A stretch of DNA of 9,525 nt, taken from positions 1-9,525 of the forward strand of contig JAAFHJ010000143.1 of NCBI GenBank assembly GCA_013298325.1, given 5' to 3'. Both the position numbers and the translations under genes were made by a program. The notes under the pieces were generated by a model, which had not been told where the DNA came from, made no database searches, and worked only from the letters and a program-made list of their open reading frames with translations. Shown in pieces: positions 4,631 through 9,525 of the stretch (positions within the stretch are counted from its first letter, which is position 1; each line of letters begins with the position of its first letter). The DNA is from Myxococcales bacterium (lineage in GTDB: Bacteria; Myxococcota_A; Polyangia; Polyangiales; Polyangiaceae).

Positions 4631-6268
4631 TCAGGTGCGCTTTCCGGCGATGCGGGCGACGATCGCGAGATCGGCCTTTCCGAGTTCGCCGGTGACGACG
4701 AGCGCGACCAGGTACAGCACCGCGACGGCGGCGGCGGCCCCCAGCGTAGCGACCTTCCCGAGCGCCGGCAGCAAGGTCCCCGCGAAGACGAAAACAGCAA
4801 GAATTCCGCCGACGCGCAGCGCCGTCTTGAGGGGGACGAAGGCGCCTGCCGCTCGGTAGACGGCGATCCCGGCGAGCACGAGGCCGAAGGCGAGGCCGGC
4901 GCCGGTGGCGAGCGCCATGCGCTGGAGCTGATCGGTGCCGAAGGGGGCGGTCGGGACGAGGACGAAGGCGACCGTCGCCGTCGCCCCGAGGGCGGCAAGG
5001 GTGATCGCCGCGCTGGTGAGCGCCTTCTTGAGGCTGCTGAGGACGGTCGTTGCGATGCCGAGGATGGCAAAAAGTCCCTGGGAAAGCGCGAGGATACGGA
5101 GCGTGTTCCCCCCATGCGTGGCGATGTTTGCCGGGCTTACCACGTGGAGGAGGGGGCTCGGGAGCGTCGCCAACACGGTGACGAGGAGGCCGCCGGCGAT
5201 GCAGGCGAGTCGGGCGCCGCGGCTCACCGCCGCCTTGACCCCTTCGCGATCGCCGTCGGCGTCGGCCTTGGCGACCATCGGGAAAAGGACCTGGGTGACC
5301 GAAAAGAGCAATTGATACGGGAGGAATGCGAGGAGCTGGCAGGCCCGATAGACGCCGATCATCGCCGCCGAAGCCTCGGCCGGGTCCTTCGTGGCGGCCG
5401 CTTTGGCGCTGTCACCCAGGAAGCGCCCGAGAAGGGTGATGTCGACCTGCATGAGCAGGTTTACGAAGAGCTGAGTCGCCATAATCGGCAACAAGAACGA
5501 GAGGTAAGCCTTGATATCGAAGGGGGTGACGCGTGTCTCGGTGCCGACCGCCTTCCCGCGGCTTAGGAAAAAGGCGGCGAGGAGAATGATGAGGCCAGAG
5601 GCGATGGCGATGCCGAGGGTGGCGCCGTGGACGCGGTCGCCGCGGAGCGGATCGCCGCTCGTGCCGAAATGGGCGAGCAGGAGGGCGCCGCCGATGAGGC
5701 CGGCGGTCCGGAGCGTCGCGTAGGTGCCGTCGAGGAAGGCCTGGGCGCCGAATCGCCCGTCGCCGTTGAGGGCGCCAACAAGGGGCGCGTAGATGCCATA
5801 AAAGGTAAGAACGACAGCCATCACCAGCAGCGGGGCTGCGATGCGTGGTGCGCGGACGGCGTCGGCCAGGAAGGGGGCGGCGAAGGCGAAGGCGCCGCCG
5901 AAGAGGAGCGCGAGGGGCCCGTGGACGGCAAGCGCGCCACGGAGGGCGGCACGGCCCGAGGGGGATTGGGCTCCGCCGGGGGCGCCGGCGACCGCCCGGG
6001 AGACGCCTTGGACGGAGGCGGCGACAATGACGTTGTTTGGGATGTTCGACTGGGCCAAAACAAGAGCAAGTACGCCGAAGTCGGCGGCACCGAGCACCCG
6101 TTGAAGGACGACCTGTTGAACGAACCCGAGGCCGAGGAAGAAGACCTTCGCCGCGAGCACGAAGAGGCCTCCGCGGCCCGCTTTTTTGGCGCTGTCCCCC
6201 GAAATCGCTGGAGGCGATGAAGGAACGGCAGGGGCCGGCGGACGGGACTCGTTCGATTCGCTGCTCAT
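4631..6268 (-). CDS. Polysaccharide (Wzx-like, MOP superfamily) flippase, 545 aa
   Basis: This is a polytopic membrane protein with roughly 12-14 hydrophobic helices spread from residue 30 to the end. After a Pro/Ser-rich cytoplasmic start, the segment AGRGGLFVLAAKVFFLG, followed by QVVLQRVLGAADFGVLALV, matches the first two helices of the oligosaccharide flippase family (Polysacc_synt). That family moves lipid-linked sugar units across the inner membrane for O-antigen, capsule or exopolysaccharide assembly. PFDIKAYLSFLLPIMATQLF in the middle fits the second half of the internally duplicated fold. The ATG at 6268 is chosen because upstream codons read as Arg-rich non-membrane sequence. No clear Shine-Dalgarno site precedes it, and a GTG 21 nt earlier is the alternative. 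It follows the beta-propeller lipoprotein gene by 55 bp. No glycosyltransferase or polymerase gene lies next to it, so its substrate is unknown. Confidence 0.85.
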   Translation of the reverse strand: MSSESNESRPPAPAVPSSPPAISGDSAKKAGRGGLFVLAAKVFFLGLGFVQQVVLQRVLGAADFGVLALVLAQSNIPNNVIVAASVQGVSRAVAGAPGGAQSPSGRAALRGALAVHGPLALLFGGAFAFAAPFLADAVRAPRIAAPLLVMAVVLTFYGIYAPLVGALNGDGRFGAQAFLDGTYATLRTAGLIGGALLLAHFGTSGDPLRGDRVHGATLGIAIASGLIILLAAFFLSRGKAVGTETRVTPFDIKAYLSFLLPIMATQLFVNLLMQVDITLLGRFLGDSAKAAATKDPAEASAAMIGVYRACQLLAFLPYQLLFSVTQVLFPMVAKADADGDREGVKAAVSRGARLACIAGGLLVTVLATLPSPLLHVVSPANIATHGGNTLRILALSQGLFAILGIATTVLSSLKKALTSAAITLAALGATATVAFVLVPTAPFGTDQLQRMALATGAGLAFGLVLAGIAVYRAAGAFVPLKTALRVGGILAVFVFAGTLLPALGKVATLGAAAAVAVLYLVALVVTGELGKADLAIVARIAGKRT

Positions 6269-6323
6269 CGCGGCGGCGAGTCTTTGCACGCGTCGCCGGT
6301 GGCGTAGAAGCGAAAGCGGCCGT

Positions 6324-7475
6324 TCAGCGCAGGGCGACCGGTTTTTGCGCGATGAAGACGTCGGCGAGGGGGGTCGGCGTGCAGTCGTCGGCGAGGGCGA
6401 AGCGGTGGAGCGCGTAGCGGCCGCCCACGGAGCGTCGATCGCCGATCCAAAGGATATGCTTGCCCTTTTCGCCGGTGATCCCGATGCCGTAGTAGTCGAA
6501 CCCGGGGGTCTTTGGGAGCAACTCGCGGACGCTCCCGCCATTGATCGCGTCAAAGAGGACCGCGCGCGTCGGGTTTACGTTCGCCGTCGCGCCGGCCACG
6601 ATCGCCGCCCCGCAGCGCCCGGCGACGCTCGTCTCGACGACGCTCCCGTCGAGGAGGCTTTCGGGGACGAGAAGCGTGCTTGTGAAGGCGGTGGCGTCGA
6701 CGCGCTCGATGCCGGCAGCGCTATCGCTGGAACTGTCAAAATTTCCAGCGCTTGCGAGCCAGTAGACCGACGGATCGTCGACGTCTTGCTTGGCGACGCC
6801 GAAGGGATTCCGGGCGGCGAGGTCGCGGACGCCGGTCGGTGCGCCGGTGATGGCATCGAAGCGGGCGAGCTGGGAGGGGCGCGTCGACGCGTAGAGGTCG
6901 CCGTCATCGAGGCGCTCAAGGACCACAAAGAGCGCGTCTTTCCCCGCCGACTTCGCGGTAAATGCGCTGGAAGCTTGCGGATTTTTGTCGTCGTCGAAGG
7001 CAGAGAGGTCGATCGGCGCGAGGAGCGTTCCGTCGGTGGCGAGGTGATCGACGAGCCCCTGCTGGAAGCTCGGCACCCACAAGGTGCCGTCGGGGGCGAC
7101 GGCGACGTCTTGCGGGTTCTTGGAGCCGGGGCGACCGCCGGAGGCGACAACGGAGAGGGGCGGTTTGCCGTTTGGGAGACCGCAGCTCGGGAAGAGTTCA
7201 AGAATGGTGTCGTTGTCGCGCGCGATGGCGAAGGCGCGCCCCTGGGAGCGGGCAAGTGCCGGATCTTTATAGAGATCGATGCCGCCGACGAGCTTTGACG
7301 CGCCATCCCCGCGCGCACCGCCGACCCGCGACGAGGAGAAATCACTCGCCAAAACGAGCACTTCCTGGGCTTCGCAGGGGGGCGGCGCGACCGTTTCCGC
7401 CGCGCAAGCGACCGCTCCGCCGGCGCCGAAGACGACGAGGAAGGCTGAGGAGAAATGGCGCTGCAGGGGACCCAT
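6324..7475 (-). CDS. Predicted lipoprotein with NHL/YncE-like beta-propeller, 383 aa
   Basis: The N-terminus MGPLQRHFSSAFLVVFGAGG ends in AVAC, an acceptable lipobox with lipidation at Cys24, followed by a short Ala/Pro linker. The rest reads as repeated beta-propeller blades. VLASDFSSSRVGG (about 40-53) and NPQDVAVAPDGTLWVPSFQQG (120-140), then PIDLSAFDDD and RLDDGDLYAS, resemble a family of exported propeller lipoproteins common in myxobacteria, in which similar NP-D-V and DLS motifs recur. Further cysteines (34, 98 and two nearer the C-terminus) may form disulfides, consistent with a location outside the cytoplasm. The propeller call is by pattern; the ligand or partner is unknown. AGGG-like bases (AGGG at 7484-7481) precede the ATG by 5 nt. 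It starts 33 bp after the small lipoprotein gene, so it probably belongs to the pilY1 transcript and may be a surface partner of the pilus. Confidence 0.7.
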   Translation of the reverse strand: MGPLQRHFSSAFLVVFGAGGAVACAAETVAPPPCEAQEVLVLASDFSSSRVGGARGDGASKLVGGIDLYKDPALARSQGRAFAIARDNDTILELFPSCGLPNGKPPLSVVASGGRPGSKNPQDVAVAPDGTLWVPSFQQGLVDHLATDGTLLAPIDLSAFDDDKNPQASSAFTAKSAGKDALFVVLERLDDGDLYASTRPSQLARFDAITGAPTGVRDLAARNPFGVAKQDVDDPSVYWLASAGNFDSSSDSAAGIERVDATAFTSTLLVPESLLDGSVVETSVAGRCGAAIVAGATANVNPTRAVLFDAINGGSVRELLPKTPGFDYYGIGITGEKGKHILWIGDRRSVGGRYALHRFALADDCTPTPLADVFIAQKPVALR

Positions 7476-7508
7476 CGATGCCCTGCTAGCAGCCCGCCGT
7501 GGAGGCTG

Positions 7509-8063
7509 TCACTCGAGGTGGCTCGGGTCGATGACCTTGCCGTCTTTCGTGAGACCGACGCGCTTCATGCGGGACGCTTCGTCTTCCGGCTCGAGAACGA
7601 TCGGGGTGGTGTCCTCGATCGTCATTCGCACCTGGCCGAAAGGCTCTTTGGTGATTCGGATTCGCAAGAGGCGCTTCGGATCCTCGGGGACGCGGACGTC
7701 GTCAAAGCGCGTTTCGTTGGCGCCAAGCTCGATTTTTCCGTCGGCCACGCGGGCGCGCACATAGTTGGAGACGTCTTCCAGGCTCGCCCGGCCGGTCGCC
7801 GTTGTCGAGGTCGACAAGCGGATCCCGAGCTCGAAATCGCGAGGAAGAACGAGCGCGAAGGCGGTCTCTTTGCCGGGGACGAGCTCACCGTGGGCGAGGC
7901 GATCGGCGGGGACAGCAGCCGAGGCGGAGGGGCCGGTAGCGACGGAAGAAGTCAGCGTCTCTGGCTTCTTGCAGGCGGTGAAGAGGGCAACAGAAAGAAG
8001 CGCCCCCGCTCCGAAGAACGGGGGGCGCTTGCTCGGAACCGAGGTGGGGCGTTCGTTGGTCAT
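7509..8063 (-). CDS. Small predicted lipoprotein of unknown function, 184 aa
   Basis: The start at 8063 overlaps the pilY1 stop codon in an ATGA junction, giving MTNERPTSVPSKRPP, a hydrophobic stretch (about 16-29) and the lipobox-like FTAC with lipidation expected at Cys31. Two lysines follow the cysteine, then a Ser/Ala/Thr-rich linker to about residue 52. The mature domain mixes beta strands and short helices (ETAFALVLPRDFELGIRL, SLEDVSNYVRARVADG, RLLRIRITKE), which suggests a small alpha/beta periplasmic or surface domain. No family was recognised. The frame is open for six more codons upstream, but that MGCGCG start lies inside pilY1 and is less plausible than the ATGA junction. Translational coupling to pilY1 suggests a role in export, stability or surface display of the pilus-tip protein. 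This is inferred from position only. Confidence 0.7.
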   Translation of the reverse strand: MTNERPTSVPSKRPPFFGAGALLSVALFTACKKPETLTSSVATGPSASAAVPADRLAHGELVPGKETAFALVLPRDFELGIRLSTSTTATGRASLEDVSNYVRARVADGKIELGANETRFDDVRVPEDPKRLLRIRITKEPFGQVRMTIEDTTPIVLEPEDEASRMKRVGLTKDGKVIDPSHLE

Positions 8064-9525
8064 TCCACAACCGCAGCCCACGAATCGACGCGGGTCTGGT
8101 TCTTCACGAGGGGGAGGGTGACGCGAATGGCGTCCGGCGTTTTGAGGGTGCCTTGTACCTTCTCCTTCGCGACCGGGGCGAACAGTTCGTAGGAGCCGCT
8201 CGTGAAGGATGCGCCTGCCGCGCCGAGCCCCTGGCCGAGGTCCGAGCTCCCGCAGGCGGGGACGGCCCGGATCGAGACGCCGGGGATGAGTGCGTCGCCG
8301 GCTGCGTAGAAGTCGTCGGTCGTGCTGAGGGTTCCGTCGGCCACCGGGGTGCGTCGGAGACCGCCGCGAGAGAGGTCGGCGGCGGCGGGGCGGATGTAGT
8401 CGCGACCCCAGAGGCGTGCCTGGCCGGGGGCGCAGACGTTGCCGAGGCCGGCCGGGACGTAGGTGGAGAAGAAAAGGTTCGAGTCGAAGATCGACATCGG
8501 GCCGCTCACGCGCTCGCCGGCGTTGAAGCGAAGGTACCAGTTGACGCTCGCTCCGACGCGCGTGGAGCCGCCGGAGAAGGTCGTCTTTTCCGAGAGCGAA
8601 TACAGGAAGTTACGGCCGTCGGGCGCGAAGGCGTCGTTGTCCCCCGTCGCGATGCCGAGGACGATATTTCCGTCCTGGTCGGCGGCGAGGACCGGCGTCA
8701 AGAGCAGCGGCTGCGCGTCGGTCGGCGGGTAGATGCCGTCCTGGATGTTTGCGGCGGGCGCGTAGGTGTCGTGGAAGAGCTTTGCCGTCCAGTTCTTCGG
8801 ATCGGGGTCGGTGAAATCCATCCGCCAGAGCATGCCGTCGGCGTCGCCCACGAAGGCCTTCTGGCCGATGGCTCCGGTGCCGCCCGGGTAGACGACCGGG
8901 GTACCGACCATCGGGGCGTGGAAGGTGACCGCCTGGTTGCCGAGGCGGCCCTGGGCCTTGAAGCGGGCGGGGACGTCGAGGTCGCGGCCGAAGACGCGAA
9001 TGACTTCGCCGGTGTCGACGCGAACGACCATCACCGAGCGCCCGGCGACCGGGCTGGCGCCGGCGTCTCCGGGGCAGGTCCCCCAGTTGCGGACGGACGG
9101 GCGGGCCGGGAAGGCGGGGTCGACCAGCGTCGAAAGGTCGTCGCGGGTGCAGGTCTTCGGCGACGGGGTCGTCGCTGGCGGGCCGCTGGTGCCGCCGGGG
9201 AGGATGGCAACCGCGATTTCCTTCACTTCGGAGGCGCCGGGCGCCTTGAAGAAGAGGGTCGTCACGGCCGGCGTCGGCGTGCGGGTCGCGAAGAGGTCAG
9301 CACGTTTGATGGCGCCGCCTTTGCCGTTGTCCTTCCCCTTGCCGCCCGGATCCTCTTCCGAGTCGACGATCTGCCAGAGGAAGTGGGGGCCGCCCTCCGC
9401 GGGGCGGGTCGGGATCGGGACGGTCGTCGTCGGCTTTGCCCACGAGCCGGTCCCGGTGCCGCTGGTTGCGTCGAAGGTGCCGGGGCCCGGATCGGTGACG
9501 TCGAGGGCGTAGTAGCCGAACCCGC
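8060..9525 (-). CDS. pilY1: PilY1-type type IV pilus tip protein, C-terminal 488 residues
   Basis: The frame is open to the right edge, so the N-terminal part is missing. The visible product begins GFGYYALDVTDPGPG, a hallmark of the PilY1/PilC C-terminal beta-propeller (Neisseria_PilC domain), followed by HFLWQIVDSEED and then GTPVVYPGGTGAIGQKAFVG. The next block is DADGMLWRMDF (fragment residues 227-237). These are blade motifs of PilY1, where a sequence like YVGDxxGxLWRxD is usual. Acidic loops (DADGM and ADQDGN) are candidate calcium sites, but the canonical regulatory calcium loop cannot be assigned with certainty. PilY1 proteins sit at the pilus tip, prime pilus assembly with the minor pilins, and mediate adhesion and calcium-dependent pilus dynamics. 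The minor pilin genes usually found upstream would lie beyond 9525. The C-terminus (VKNQTRVDSWAAVVE) overlaps the next gene by 4 nt, which suggests a multi-gene operon. Confidence 0.85.
   Translation of the reverse strand, partial: GFGYYALDVTDPGPGTFDATSGTGTGSWAKPTTTVPIPTRPAEGGPHFLWQIVDSEEDPGGKGKDNGKGGAIKRADLFATRTPTPAVTTLFFKAPGASEVKEIAVAILPGGTSGPPATTPSPKTCTRDDLSTLVDPAFPARPSVRNWGTCPGDAGASPVAGRSVMVVRVDTGEVIRVFGRDLDVPARFKAQGRLGNQAVTFHAPMVGTPVVYPGGTGAIGQKAFVGDADGMLWRMDFTDPDPKNWTAKLFHDTYAPAANIQDGIYPPTDAQPLLLTPVLAADQDGNIVLGIATGDNDAFAPDGRNFLYSLSEKTTFSGGSTRVGASVNWYLRFNAGERVSGPMSIFDSNLFFSTYVPAGLGNVCAPGQARLWGRDYIRPAAADLSRGGLRRTPVADGTLSTTDDFYAAGDALIPGVSIRAVPACGSSDLGQGLGAAGASFTSGSYELFAPVAKEKVQGTLKTPDAIRVTLPLVKNQTRVDSWAAVVE

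Noticed and set aside
4367..5566. 399-codon plus-strand open frame opposite the Cys-rich gene and flippase
   Set aside because: It is antisense to two better-supported genes and its product is a low-complexity Glu/Gly/Arg-rich string with no motif. Such frames are common in GC-rich DNA.
6186..7298. 370-codon plus-strand open frame opposite the beta-propeller lipoprotein
   Set aside because: The composition is Arg/Gly/Val/Ala/Asp-rich with no domain, while the minus strand has a signal peptide, lipobox and propeller motifs.

Overview
The window is GC-rich with long, tightly packed genes, many Ala/Pro/Gly-rich exported proteins and several predicted lipoproteins. Together with a PilY1-type pilus protein and a secreted beta-propeller lipoprotein, this suggests a myxobacterium-like (Myxococcota) Gram-negative bacterium. 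No rRNA or other taxonomic marker is present, so this is an inference. I see no tRNA, rRNA, insertion sequence or CRISPR array.

Layout: (1) 1-268, minus strand: the N-terminal 89 codons of an H-NOX haem/gas-sensor protein, cut by the left edge. (2) 330-2116, minus strand: two exported, probably outer-membrane beta-barrel proteins of similar architecture, read as a two-gene operon; the ribosome-binding site of the second overlaps the stop codon of the first. (3) 2117-2447: the only long intergenic stretch, containing an AT-rich island with two perfect 7-3-7 inverted repeats 52 bp apart. It separates the divergent outer-membrane operon and deformylase gene. (4) 2448-3167, plus strand: a peptide deformylase that resembles the mitochondrial (PDF1A) type and carries a lipoprotein signal. 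(5) 3164-9525, minus strand: seven closely spaced genes in one direction. In order of transcription they are pilY1 (C-terminal part), a small lipoprotein, a beta-propeller lipoprotein, a polysaccharide flippase, a tiny Cys-rich membrane protein, an ECF sigma factor, and a six-helix Cys-rich membrane protein that is probably its anti-sigma factor.

The most unusual part is 3164-4624. A membrane-anchored peptide with three evenly spaced Cys-Cys pairs and a terminal His-His lies directly upstream of an ECF sigma factor. The sigma gene overlaps the gene for a polytopic membrane protein with seven cysteines. This looks like a compact metal- or thiol-sensing transcription switch at the end of a cell-surface (pilus/polysaccharide) gene run. 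The signal it senses and its targets are not visible here. The second notable gene is the deformylase: all three catalytic motifs are intact, yet its N-terminus predicts export and lipidation, which is odd for an enzyme that normally acts on nascent chains in the cytoplasm.
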